Source: Acidobacteriaceae bacterium
GTDB lineage: Bacteria > Acidobacteriota > Terriglobia > Terriglobales > Acidobacteriaceae
Direction: 5' to 3'
DNA length: 64,000 nt
Assembly (NCBI GenBank): GCA_003139095.1
Contig: PLHW01000064.1
Span: 62,001-126,000, forward strand
Of the stretch, positions 26,253 to 35,028 are shown in pieces. Position numbers and translations under genes: made by a program. The notes under the pieces are model-generated. The model was given only the letters and a program-made list of their open reading frames with translations, ran no database searches and was not told the origin of the DNA. The first letter of the stretch is position 1. Each line of letters opens with the position of its first letter.

Positions 26253-28046
26253 GTGCAGCGACGCCATCAATTCCTGATTTTGCTGCTCGCGCTCACCGCG
26301 GCGCAAATCGCGGCTTCCCTGTTTATGGGAAGAGGCGCGGCCCTCACGATCGCGAGCGACATCATTCAGGGAATTCTCCTGCTCGCCTGCGCCGCCGCCT
26401 TTATCGGCATTACCGCCCGTACGCCCACCGGCACCTCGCATACCCGGCTTTTCTGGATTCTCATGAGCGCCGGCATGGTCCTCTGGTTTGCCTACCAGTG
26501 CATGTGGAGCTACTTCGAAGTCCTCGAGCGCCAGGAAGTGCCCAACCCATTTCTCGGCGATGTGGTGCTCTTCCTGCACCTGGTGCCGATGATCGCAGCC
26601 CTCGCCGTGCTTCCGCACCTGCGGGGAGACGAGCGCGACGAGCAGATTCGCATGCTCGATTTCACGCTCCTCCTGATCTGGTGGGTCTTCATCTACATCT
26701 ACATGGTGATTCCGTGGCAAACGGTGCAGGTCGATGAGCAAACCTATAGCGCGAACTTTAACTTTGCCTACCTGACCGAAAAAACGGCGCTCCTCGTTTT
26801 TCTGGCGGTGCTCACCTACACCACGCGCGGCGGTTGGCAACGGTTGTACCTACAGTTGCTGGGCGCGGGCGCGCTCTATGCATCCAGTTCGTATGTTGCG
26901 AATTGGGCTATCGCTCGCAAAACGTATTACAGCGGCAGCGTCTTCGACATTCCGTTGACGGTCTCGATCGCGTGGATCGCCGCGGTTCCCATCTTCGCCA
27001 GCCATTACGAACTCTCGGACAGCAAGCCAACTCGGCCGCTGCTCGGCGTGGAAATCACGCGCCTGAGCATGCTCGCGCTCTGCACCTTGCCCTGGGCCGC
27101 ATGGCACGCCGCACTCGACGGCGGATTGCCGGCTTCGGTAAGAACGTTTCGCATCATCGCCAGCCTGATCGCGATCCTGGTGATGGGCATTATGGTCTTC
27201 TGGCGACAGCGACTGCTGGGCGCCGAGCTTTCTTTTTTCCTCGACCAATCCCGCCGCTCGGTCGACGAGTTGAAAGCGCTCCAGCAGCAACTGATTCAAT
27301 CCGAAAAGTTGGCTTCCCTGGGACAATTGGTCGGCGGCGCGGCGCATGAGATCAACAACCCGCTCACCGCCATGCTCGGCTATTCGGATCTGCTCAGCGC
27401 CTCCAGCCTGCCCGCCCTGGAGCAGCAGCAGGCCACGCGCATTGGCGAGGAAGTGCGGCGCACCAAAACCCTGGTCGCCAGCCTGCTCACCTTCGCCCGC
27501 CAGGCGCCGACTAAGCTCACCCCCATTGGCCCCAACTCCGTGCTGCAAACGGCCATGCGACTGCTGGCTCCGCAACTCGAATCGCAAGGTATCCACCTGC
27601 GCTTTGACCTCGCCCCTTCCCTCCCCAATGTGCTGGCGGACTCCAATCAACTTCTCCACGTCTGCCTGCACCTGGCCGGGCAGATCGGCGGTTATTCCAA
27701 ATCCGAGACTCATTCCAATGTGCTCGTGCGCACCAGTCAGGCAGGCAATTCGATTGTGATCGAGTTCCTCGGAGGCAAGGACGCATTGGCGGGAAGCTCA
27801 CACGCTATGACCGCGGTCGCGGACGCATCGACGCGTCCCCCGTGTGACAGGCTCTTGACAGCGGAAGGGCAAAACAAGCCGCATACGCTCTCGCTCAGCG
27901 CCTGCTGTCGCATCGTCGAAGAACATAGCGGTAAGCTCTTCGAATCCTCGAATTCCGCGATACAAGCCTTTCGGCTGGAGTTGCCCATCGCGGCAAAATC
28001 CGCCGGCGCGCAGTCGAGCCGCGCCGCCGCCCACAGCGGCTTTTAA
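26253..28046 (+). CDS. Membrane histidine kinase with degenerate ATPase domain
   Basis: A 597-residue protein with about ten membrane helices (residues 8-315), a coiled coil, and a HisKA domain with a proper phospho-His site G-G-A-A-H-E-I-N-N-P-L-T-A-M-L-G-Y. The following ATPase domain lacks the usual motifs: the N-box is replaced by Q-L-L-H-V-C-L-H-L-A-G-Q, no D-x-G-x-G is present, and the G2 box reads P-H-T-L-S-L-S. It may not bind ATP and could be a phosphotransfer or signalling scaffold. GTG 26253 is the start. The long antisense frame at 26850-27713 is a shadow. Confidence 0.85.
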   Translation: MQRRHQFLILLLALTAAQIAASLFMGRGAALTIASDIIQGILLLACAAAFIGITARTPTGTSHTRLFWILMSAGMVLWFAYQCMWSYFEVLERQEVPNPFLGDVVLFLHLVPMIAALAVLPHLRGDERDEQIRMLDFTLLLIWWVFIYIYMVIPWQTVQVDEQTYSANFNFAYLTEKTALLVFLAVLTYTTRGGWQRLYLQLLGAGALYASSSYVANWAIARKTYYSGSVFDIPLTVSIAWIAAVPIFASHYELSDSKPTRPLLGVEITRLSMLALCTLPWAAWHAALDGGLPASVRTFRIIASLIAILVMGIMVFWRQRLLGAELSFFLDQSRRSVDELKALQQQLIQSEKLASLGQLVGGAAHEINNPLTAMLGYSDLLSASSLPALEQQQATRIGEEVRRTKTLVASLLTFARQAPTKLTPIGPNSVLQTAMRLLAPQLESQGIHLRFDLAPSLPNVLADSNQLLHVCLHLAGQIGGYSKSETHSNVLVRTSQAGNSIVIEFLGGKDALAGSSHAMTAVADASTRPPCDRLLTAEGQNKPHTLSLSACCRIVEEHSGKLFESSNSAIQAFRLELPIAAKSAGAQSSRAAAHSGF

Positions 28047-28051
28047 GAGTG

Positions 28052-28190
28052 CGGGTTTCGAGGTGACAAAGCTTCAAGGTTTCGAAGTTCCGAAGTTTCA
28101 AGGAAAAAGCCAGCGTCGCGGGCAGCTGACTTTGAAACCCTGAAACTTTGGAACCTTGAAACATCGAAACCTCGAAACTTTCGAAACCTG
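28052..28190. repeat. Intergenic word-repeat inverted sequence (GAAACTTCGAAAC family)
   Basis: The left half repeats GGTTTCGAGG, AAGCTTCAAGG, TTTCGAAGTTCCGAAGTTTC; the right half repeats GAAACTTTGGAACCTTGAAAC, ATCGAAACCTCGAAACTTTCG. Right and left arms are reverse complements with substitutions. It fills the space between the convergent kinase and rlmN genes up to the rlmN stop. Confidence 0.85.
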
Positions 28191-29351
28191 TCAACCCTGT
28201 ATAACCTTCAAACCTTCCTTCTCCCCCGTCCTCTTCAACTGTCCGCACGCCGCAAAAATATCTCGCCCTCGCGGCCTCCGCACAAACGCCGGGATTCCGG
28301 CCCCCATCAGAATCCTCTGAAACGCCGTCACGCGCTCTTCCTCGGGCGTGCAATACGGCAGCTCCGACCCAGGATTCAGCGCAATCAGATTCACCTTCGC
28401 CCGCATCCCGCGCACCAATTCGGCCACCTCGCGCGCGTGCTCTGCGCCGTCGTTCACCCCCGCCAGCAGCACGTACTCAAACGTGAGCCGCTCCCGCGCC
28501 CGCAGAGGAAATTCCCGCGCCGCCCGCATGAGCTGCGCAATATTCCATTTCCGGTTGAGCGGCATCACCTCGCTGCGCAGCGCGTCATTCGATCCATTCA
28601 GCGAAATCGCCAGCTTCGGCCGCACCGGCTCGCGCCCAAAGTCGTCGATCCGCGGCACAATGCCCGCCGTCGAAACCGTCATACGCGACTCCGCTATCCC
28701 CACTCCCTCCACCAGCAGCCGCACCGCCTTCATAAAATTGTCGTAGTTCAGGAATGGCTCGCCCATCCCCATGAACACGATGTTCACGCGCTGCCGCGGC
28801 GGCTCAACCGCGTGATCGCGCAGCACCGCCGCAATCTGCCCCACAATCTCGCCCGCCTCCAGATTCCGCTTCACGCCCAAGAGTGCCGTGAAGCAAAACC
28901 GGCAATTCACCGCGCACCCTACCTGGCTTGAAACACAAATCGTGGCCCGCCTCCAGCCCGCCCGCGGTAATTCCTGTGGTGACGGCGCCATGTCTCCCTC
29001 CTCATCCCCCGCTTCGCTCCCGTCCCCGCTCTCGCCCCCATCGCCCTCCGGCATCCACACCGTCTCCACCGTCTCTCCGTCGGCCAGTCTCAGCAGGTAG
29101 CGCACCGTCCCGTCGCTCGAATCAAATTTCCGCTCAATCGCAGGAAGCCCAATCCCCCATCCCTCCTCAATCAGTTGCGCGCGGTAGCCGCCCGGTAAGG
29201 TCGAGATGTCTTCAATCCCCTCCATCTTTTGCCGATACACTGCATCAAATAATTGCTGGCCACGGTAGGCAGGCTGACCTGACTCCAGAACAAGACCGGT
29301 AAGCTCCTCCAGAGTAAGGCCTAAGAGCGAGTTGGCTGTCCGGGTTGGCAT
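28191..29351 (-). CDS. rlmN: Dual-specificity RNA methyltransferase RlmN
   Basis: A radical-SAM enzyme methylating C2 of A2503 in 23S rRNA (and A37 in some tRNAs). The C-x3-C-x2-C cluster motif is C-A-V-N-C-R-F-C, the G-M-G-E-P-F-L-N-Y motif and the late catalytic Cys in D-I-F-A-A-C-G-Q are present. The 386 residues include an unusual acidic Gly/Glu/Asp stretch of about 25 residues (near 109-135) just before the cluster domain. Start ATG 29351 was kept; the family N-terminus begins nearby. Confidence 0.93.
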   Translation of the reverse strand: MPTRTANSLLGLTLEELTGLVLESGQPAYRGQQLFDAVYRQKMEGIEDISTLPGGYRAQLIEEGWGIGLPAIERKFDSSDGTVRYLLRLADGETVETVWMPEGDGGESGDGSEAGDEEGDMAPSPQELPRAGWRRATICVSSQVGCAVNCRFCFTALLGVKRNLEAGEIVGQIAAVLRDHAVEPPRQRVNIVFMGMGEPFLNYDNFMKAVRLLVEGVGIAESRMTVSTAGIVPRIDDFGREPVRPKLAISLNGSNDALRSEVMPLNRKWNIAQLMRAAREFPLRARERLTFEYVLLAGVNDGAEHAREVAELVRGMRAKVNLIALNPGSELPYCTPEEERVTAFQRILMGAGIPAFVRRPRGRDIFAACGQLKRTGEKEGLKVIQG

Positions 29352-29527
29352 GGTCAGTTCCGAGTGTACCGGGGCGAGTGGGAGTTGAACAAATCTCTGT
29401 AACTATAACAAAACACGATACAAAGCTTCTCGGCTCCGCGCTGCCCCCGTTTGTGGGACAATAAATCAAGGCGACCCCGGCGTTCTCCCGCGTTCTCCGC
29501 TGAGGAGAGAATTCGAAAGCGACTCAC

Positions 29528-30805
29528 ATGGTAAAGGAAACCCGTAACATTCACCGTCACGTTCTGCCGAACGGCCTCACGGTCATCACCGAGCAGATGT
29601 CTCACATCCGCTCGGTCTCGATCGGCATCTGGCTCAAGACCGGCTCGCGCGACGAGGATTCCGAATGGAACGGCATCTCTCATTTCATCGAGCACATGGT
29701 CTTCAAAGGCACCGAGACGCGCTCCGCCGAGGCCATTGCCCGCCAGGTCGACTCCATCGGCGGCAACATGGACGCCTTTACCGCCAAAGAGTGCATTTGC
29801 TTCAACATTAAAGTCCTCGACGAGCACCTGCCGCTCGCCATGGACGTCCTCAGCGATCTTGTGCTGCACCCCGTATTCGATGCCGGCGACATCGCCCGCG
29901 AACGCGGCGTCATCCTCGAAGAAATAAAAATGGACCAGGACAATCCCGACTACCTCGTCCACGAAATTTTCACGCAAAGCTTCTGGAAGGATCACTCGCT
30001 CGGCCTGCCCATCCTCGGCACCCGCGACACGGTCAAGAAATTCGAGCGTCCCGTCGTCTCACGCTTTTACGGACACCACTTCGCTCCCGGCAACCTCATC
30101 GTCTGCGCCGCCGGCAACCTCAACCATCAGAACTTTGTCGACCTCGTCGCCAAGCATTTCGAGCAGGTCAAGCCCGCCGAAAATGGCCTGCACTCGCCCG
30201 CGCCCAAAACCTACTCGCGCATCAACCTGCGCAACAAAAAGTCGCTCGAGCAGGTGCAGATCTGCATCGGCGTGCCCTCCCACCCCATAGCCCACGAGCG
30301 CCGCTACGCCTCCTACATTTTGAACACGCTGCTCGGCGGCGGCATGAGCTCGCGCCTCTTCCAGAATATTCGCGAGCGCCAGGGCCTCGCCTATTCCATC
30401 TACAGCGACCTCAACCCCTATCGCGACACCGGTTCCATGTGCGTCTACGCCGGCACCTCGCGCGAGTCGGCCATCAAAGTGGTGGAAAGTGTAGTCGCCG
30501 AATTCGCCAATCTGAAAACGACGCCCGTGCCGGAAGAAGAGCTCCGCCGCTCCAAAGATCAGCTCAAGGGCAGCCTCATGCTGTCGCTCGAGTCGTCTAT
30601 GGCGCGCATGTCCAACCTGGCGAGGCAAGAGATGTACTACGACCGCTTCTACACGCTCGACGAGCTCATCGACCGCATTGAAGCCGTCACCGCGGAAGAC
30701 CTGCGCCAAACCGCCGAGGAATTCTTCCGCACCGAGCAGATCGCGGTCACCATCCTCGGCAACCTGAATGGCATAAAACTAACCCGCAACCAACTCGCCT
30801 GCTGA
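29528..30805 (+). CDS. M16-family zinc peptidase (processing-peptidase type)
   Basis: A 425-residue single-unit M16B peptidase with the inverted zinc motif H-F-I-E-H-M-V-F near residue 56 and the downstream Glu region around A-R-E-R-G-V-I-L-E-E-I-K. The C-terminal half has G-G-G-M-S-S-R-L-F-Q and R-E-R-Q-G-L-A-Y-S-I-Y, typical of mitochondrial processing-peptidase relatives. It is cytoplasmic or periplasmic (no signal peptide seen). The zinc ligands look intact, so it is probably active. It stands alone. Confidence 0.92.
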   Translation: MVKETRNIHRHVLPNGLTVITEQMSHIRSVSIGIWLKTGSRDEDSEWNGISHFIEHMVFKGTETRSAEAIARQVDSIGGNMDAFTAKECICFNIKVLDEHLPLAMDVLSDLVLHPVFDAGDIARERGVILEEIKMDQDNPDYLVHEIFTQSFWKDHSLGLPILGTRDTVKKFERPVVSRFYGHHFAPGNLIVCAAGNLNHQNFVDLVAKHFEQVKPAENGLHSPAPKTYSRINLRNKKSLEQVQICIGVPSHPIAHERRYASYILNTLLGGGMSSRLFQNIRERQGLAYSIYSDLNPYRDTGSMCVYAGTSRESAIKVVESVVAEFANLKTTPVPEEELRRSKDQLKGSLMLSLESSMARMSNLARQEMYYDRFYTLDELIDRIEAVTAEDLRQTAEEFFRTEQIAVTILGNLNGIKLTRNQLAC

Positions 30806-30893
30806 GAGCCGCGAGCTTCGAGTAATGAGCCACGAGCTGCAAGCTTGAAGACTTAGAGCTTGCTCGTCGCTCGCAACTCGCGCCTCGTAGCTA
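30806..30893. repeat. Intergenic word-repeat inverted sequence (GAGCCGCGAG family, copy 1)
   Basis: GAGCCGCGAGCTTCGAG, GAGCCACGAGCTGCAAGC on the left and CTTGCTCGTCGCTCGC, CTCGCGCCTCGTAGC on the right. The same words recur at 40375-40473 and 48072-48204. Confidence 0.8.
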
Positions 30894-30895
30894 AC

Positions 30896-32170
30896 CTACG
30901 GCGTCACCTTGAACACCACCCCGCATCCCAGGTCTTCATCGCATTGCCCCAGTCCCCCCTCGAAAGTCGTGCCATAAATGTTGCCCGCCGCATCCAGCAC
31001 TACTCCCCCGTAAGGTCTTGCCCCATCCGTGCCTCCCGTGAAGCGATAAAGCACCGTCTCCGTTCCGCCCGGACTCACCTTAAACACCGTTCCACAGCCC
31101 CCGTCGCCAGTGCAGCCCGACCCGCCGCCGAAAAAAGTCGTGCCATAGAAATTTCCCTGCCCGTCGCGCACCAGCGTGGACCACGGCCCGTCTCCATCGT
31201 TTCCCCCGGCAAAGCTGTACAGCACTGTCTCATTCCCGCTTGGAGTCAGCTTGAACACGGTTCCGCAGCCAACCGATCCTTCACCCGGGCATCCCGTACC
31301 GCCCTCCGCCGTCGTGCCATAAAGATTGCCTTGCTCGTCCATGATCAAGCCCGCTAGCGGCCTCCCGCCGTCGGCCTCCCCGCTGAAGCTGTACAGGATC
31401 ATCTCTGTCCCGTCCGCAGCCAACTTGAAGACCGTGCCGCATCCGGCGGCTTCCAGGCATCCTTGTCCGTAGGGTCCGCCGAAGTCGGTCGTGCCATAAA
31501 GGTTCCCGGAGGCGTCCAGCACCAGGTTTCCATTCGGCCCTTCTCCGTCCAGTCCGCCCGCGAAGTTGTGCAGCACGGTGTATACCCCGCTTGGCGTCAC
31601 TTTAAATACGGTCCCGCAGCCGTAGCCGGTTCCACACCCGTTGGCGCCGCCATATTCGGTCGTGCCATAAACATTGCCCTGCGCATCCATGACCAATCCA
31701 GCCGACGGCTTGGCCCCCGTCGTCTGATTACTCGCGGTGTAGCGATACAGAAACCGATAGCTTCGCTTCTTCAGCTCAAACACCGAGCCGAAGAAGTTCG
31801 CATTCAACAGGCCGATGTAACCCGACCCGTTCGTCACACCATAGAGATTCCCCTGCGCATCCTGGATCAGGCTCCCCTCGGGCTGAGCGCCAATGCCATA
31901 CGAGAAGTTGCGCAGCACGCTCTCCGCGCCGCTGGGCGCTAATTTGAAAATGACGCCCTGGTTGTGAGCGCCTCCATACTGAGTGGCGCCGAAAAGATTG
32001 CCCTGCGCGTCCAAAAGCAAATTGCCATTCGGGCCAAAGCCATCCGCGCAATTCGGCTGCGAGCAGAAGGAGTAGACGACGCCCTCCATCTGCGCCCGCG
32101 CCGCACGTGCCGCCACCAAAATCACAGACGCCAATGCCAGCATCAGCGCGCCACGTAACATTGAATTCAT
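30896..32170 (-). CDS. Exported GloVer-type tandem-repeat protein
   Basis: A 424-residue exported protein: signal peptide in residues 1-27, then seven or so repeats of about 50-60 residues built on the pattern G-x-V-F-K-x-T-P-S-G-x-E-T-V-L-Y-S-F followed by G-N-L-Y-G-T-T. This is the choice-of-anchor tandem repeat (GloVer) type common in Acidobacteriota, likely folding as a beta-propeller. Many Cys occur in the loops (G-C-G-T-V-F). It ends at V-F-K-V-T-P without a sorting or anchor tail. Function is unknown. Confidence 0.85.
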   Translation of the reverse strand: MNSMLRGALMLALASVILVAARAARAQMEGVVYSFCSQPNCADGFGPNGNLLLDAQGNLFGATQYGGAHNQGVIFKLAPSGAESVLRNFSYGIGAQPEGSLIQDAQGNLYGVTNGSGYIGLLNANFFGSVFELKKRSYRFLYRYTASNQTTGAKPSAGLVMDAQGNVYGTTEYGGANGCGTGYGCGTVFKVTPSGVYTVLHNFAGGLDGEGPNGNLVLDASGNLYGTTDFGGPYGQGCLEAAGCGTVFKLAADGTEMILYSFSGEADGGRPLAGLIMDEQGNLYGTTAEGGTGCPGEGSVGCGTVFKLTPSGNETVLYSFAGGNDGDGPWSTLVRDGQGNFYGTTFFGGGSGCTGDGGCGTVFKVSPGGTETVLYRFTGGTDGARPYGGVVLDAAGNIYGTTFEGGLGQCDEDLGCGVVFKVTP

Positions 32171-32763
32171 ACATCCTCCGATTCTCTCAGCACGGATGCG
32201 GCCGAGAATTGCCGTTGTCGAGAGTTGTGGGGCCCGGAAACGAGACGTGCCGCGAGCGGATCGCTAGGACCACCGCTTAGACCAGGGGGGCGTGGTGGCG
32301 GATGAGAGGAAACAGTCCGCGCCGCCAAATATAATCCGCGCCGCCCGTGCGGGCAAGAGAAAATCCAGCCCCCAAGCAATGCCCGCCCCCGCAATAGCTC
32401 GGAACCCTCAGCTTGGGTTGAAGTGGCACGCTGAAGCAAAGTCCAAGAAGGGGACGGGATCCCCGCTTTAGGCGAACAAAATCAGAAACTCACCCGAATC
32501 TTCCGCCATTGTCCCCAACAAGAAAAGCCAATTAAAAGAAGGGGAAATCGCTTAACTCATTGTTTCTTCAATATCTTACGTCTAAGTACTTTATTATTCA
32601 AAGATCTAGCGGGAATCAGCTCGTAAGTCTTTTGTTTTCAAAGATCACTTGATAGGGGTTTGTTTACTGGATAGTAATAGGCAAGAAAATGACCGGGACG
32701 AGAAACAACCAAGCGGAACAATCTAACAGGTAAGCCGCTAGCGACCGACGACAAGCGACCAGA
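32171..32763. other. Long intergenic region with an AT-rich island
   Basis: 593 bases between the two minus-strand genes. The half next to the GloVer gene (32171-32460) is GC-rich; 32480-32720 is clearly AT-richer than the rest of the backbone, with TCAAAGATC at 32599-32607 and again at 32639-32647. Short frames here show no protein character. It may hold the promoter of the GloVer gene or be acquired DNA. Confidence 0.5.
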
Positions 32764-34122
32764 CTAACGGCCGTTCGTCGCCCAGGTCTTTCCGCCGTCC
32801 GTGCTGCTCCACGTCTCGTGGTTATTGGTGGAGAGGAAAACTACGGCAGGACCGCGCAGCTCGATGCCGGTCACATCCGCACTTAGCGTTTGACCGTTGG
32901 ACGAAACCGCAACCGCGGCCCAGGTCGCACCGTTATCGGTTGAGCGCATCACCGTGCCCGCTTGTCCGCCCGCCCAGATTTCCACGCCGCGAACCGCGTC
33001 GCAAAGCAGCGCACGATCCGCCCGCGCCAATGTCTGCCAGTTCTGGCCGTTGTCGAGCGAGCGTTGCAGCACGCCCGCCGAAATCATCCAGATCGCATCG
33101 GGCCGCGAAATTGCCGTGGCAGCGGCGGGAGTAGCGTTCGTAGTTCCCTGCGCAGCTCCGGGCGCCGTTACCAGCGGTTGCGCACCGATCACGGTGAAGG
33201 CTTTCAGCGTCGCACTCGGTTCCGGGCTCTCAGACGATTCGCCGGGAGCGGGCTTGGCCTTCTCAATCGGCGCAGCGTCGCCTTCAAACGTGGGTGCGCC
33301 GACTCGCGCCATCAAGTCCAACTCGGAAGTTGGCGTCTCCCAATCGGCAGTTGCCTTCTTTGCAACTTGGGCAGTCGCGACGGCCGTTCCAGCCGCATCG
33401 TTCGGTTCCGTCGCATCCGTCGCAGGCGCAGTATTCATCGCGTTCGCAGTTGCAGCGATAGGAGCAGCCGAACTGGAAGCGTTAGAGGTTTTCTGCACTC
33501 GACGGGAAATGTCTTTGCTGTTCCCGGCCTTCTTTGGGGCGATTTCGTTACCAGCGCCGCTTTTGGCCACGAGCGTTTTCGCCGATTCTGTGACCTGCGG
33601 ATTCTCGGTCCCGTTTGTCCGAACCGAGTTCGTTCCAACCGACGCAGAATTCACCGGCGCGTTCGGCTTCAGCAGATGTTGCAGTTCAGGCCGCATTACA
33701 AGGACCGCAACCGCAATTCCTGCGGCCAGCGTCGCCCAGCGCAAAGGAGCCCAACCCGGATTCGGCCAGGCAAGGCTCGGCCAGCCAAACCAGCCTCTGC
33801 GCGCCTTTTGCCCTCGGGTATTTTCCGCCAGCGCGTCTGCAACGACCTCACCCTCAGCCACCGCCGGAGCAGCAGTCGCATCCAAAGCCGGAAGCGCCAG
33901 CAACACGACCTCGCGGCAATCTGTGCACAGCGCCAGGTGTTGCAACACGTCCTCGCGTTCGGGGGCCGAAAGCGTCTGCTCCGCGAACGCGCTGAGCAGG
34001 TTTGCTTCGGGATGAGCCACGGTCTCGGCCCCACCAGGAACCTCCGACTGCGCAGGCCAATCCCGCCCTGCACAACTTGCGGCTCGCAGCCGCGCATGCA
34101 CGATTTTGGGTACGTCCGCCAT
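32764..34122 (-). CDS. Anti-sigma-like zinc-finger protein with YCF48/BNR C-terminal domain
   Basis: A 452-residue protein. Residues about 36-75 carry a putative anti-sigma zinc finger (H-P-E-A-N-L-L-S-A-F ... L-A-L-C-T-D-C-R-E). A membrane helix lies at about 133-152 (A-T-L-A-A-G-I-A-V-A-V-L-V-M), then a long Ala/Thr/Pro linker. The last 110 residues form BNR/YCF48-like blades (S-L-D-N-G-Q-N-W, S-T-D-N-G-A-T-W, S-T-D-G-G-K-T-W). It starts nine bases after the sigma factor stop and is almost certainly its regulator, with an extracytoplasmic propeller as sensor. The plus-strand frames here are shadows. Confidence 0.82.
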   Translation of the reverse strand: MADVPKIVHARLRAASCAGRDWPAQSEVPGGAETVAHPEANLLSAFAEQTLSAPEREDVLQHLALCTDCREVVLLALPALDATAAPAVAEGEVVADALAENTRGQKARRGWFGWPSLAWPNPGWAPLRWATLAAGIAVAVLVMRPELQHLLKPNAPVNSASVGTNSVRTNGTENPQVTESAKTLVAKSGAGNEIAPKKAGNSKDISRRVQKTSNASSSAAPIAATANAMNTAPATDATEPNDAAGTAVATAQVAKKATADWETPTSELDLMARVGAPTFEGDAAPIEKAKPAPGESSESPEPSATLKAFTVIGAQPLVTAPGAAQGTTNATPAAATAISRPDAIWMISAGVLQRSLDNGQNWQTLARADRALLCDAVRGVEIWAGGQAGTVMRSTDNGATWAAVAVSSNGQTLSADVTGIELRGPAVVFLSTNNHETWSSTDGGKTWATNGR

Positions 34123-34131
34123 TGCCGATCG

Positions 34132-35028
34132 CTATCTGCTTCCGTCCGAGGCGGGAAGCTTACTCCTAGGGAACGTCGTAGCTGGGGAATCTTGCGTCAA
34201 ACGTGAGCGTAAATCGAGGGTCAAATCGCGCACGTCGGTTTCCAGGGATTCGGTCGCCTGGGCGTAGCTCATGCCCAGTTCGCGCAGGCCCGCCAGAATG
34301 CGCTTCCGCAGGCCGCTGGAAAGGCGGTCGAGGCGGCGGCTGATGCTCGATTCATGCAGCCCCAGCGCACGCGCAATCTCGGCCAGCGTTCGGCCGTCCA
34401 GGTAATAGGAGGCAAGCGTAAACCGGTCTTCGGCGGAAAGCTCGGCGAGGGCCTGATCGGTCGCCTTTTCCAGGCGCGGGTCGCTCGCTGGAGCGGGTTC
34501 GGGAGCGGCGGCCACGAACTGCGCCCCCTCATCGGTCTGCTCCTCCAGGCTGACGTTCTTTTTCTGCTTGCGATAGCGGTTGATGAACTCCTGCGACAGG
34601 ACGGTGCGCAGCCAGCCTTCGAGCGAGCCACGGCCGGTATAGAAGAGGAGCTTGGAATTGCGCACTCCCGATCGCACACTCACGCCGTAGAGTTCGGCGA
34701 AGAGCGAGTCGGCAAGTTCCGCGGCGTGCGTGCCGTCGCGGGTAATGTGCAGCGCCATGCCGTGCAGCTTTTGGCGGTAGCGCGCAATGAAGTCCTCCCA
34801 GGCGCGCTCATTGCCGGCGGCGCAGGCGCGTGCCAGCGCGAGTTCCTCCAGACGCAGCGCGGCGCAGAAAGCCGCTTTCTCCGCCGCGGAAGCTTTGGGA
34901 AGATACTTATGCTCGATCTCGGCCAGGATCGAGGCGAACTGCTCCACGCTGATGTCATAGGCAGACGCCCCGCTCCGCGCGTAAAGTTCCGCGGTAACGT
35001 TGTCGCCGGATTGAGTGCCGGACTGCAT
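34132..35028 (-). CDS. Sigma-70 family (ECF-like) RNA polymerase sigma factor
   Basis: A 298-residue sigma factor: an N-terminal extension (1-65), region 2 around W-E-D-F-I-A-R-Y-R-Q-K-L ... G-S-L-E-G-W-L-R-T-V-L, and region 4 near 190-250 (L-S-A-E-D-R-F-T-L-A-S-Y-Y, L-A-E-I-A-R-A-L-G-L-H-E-S-S-I-S-R-R-L). It is followed closely by the zinc-finger membrane protein, giving a sigma/anti-sigma pair. It is longer than typical ECF factors. The regulon is unknown; autoregulation is likely from precedent. Confidence 0.85.
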   Translation of the reverse strand: MQSGTQSGDNVTAELYARSGASAYDISVEQFASILAEIEHKYLPKASAAEKAAFCAALRLEELALARACAAGNERAWEDFIARYRQKLHGMALHITRDGTHAAELADSLFAELYGVSVRSGVRNSKLLFYTGRGSLEGWLRTVLSQEFINRYRKQKKNVSLEEQTDEGAQFVAAAPEPAPASDPRLEKATDQALAELSAEDRFTLASYYLDGRTLAEIARALGLHESSISRRLDRLSSGLRKRILAGLRELGMSYAQATESLETDVRDLTLDLRSRLTQDSPATTFPRSKLPASDGSR

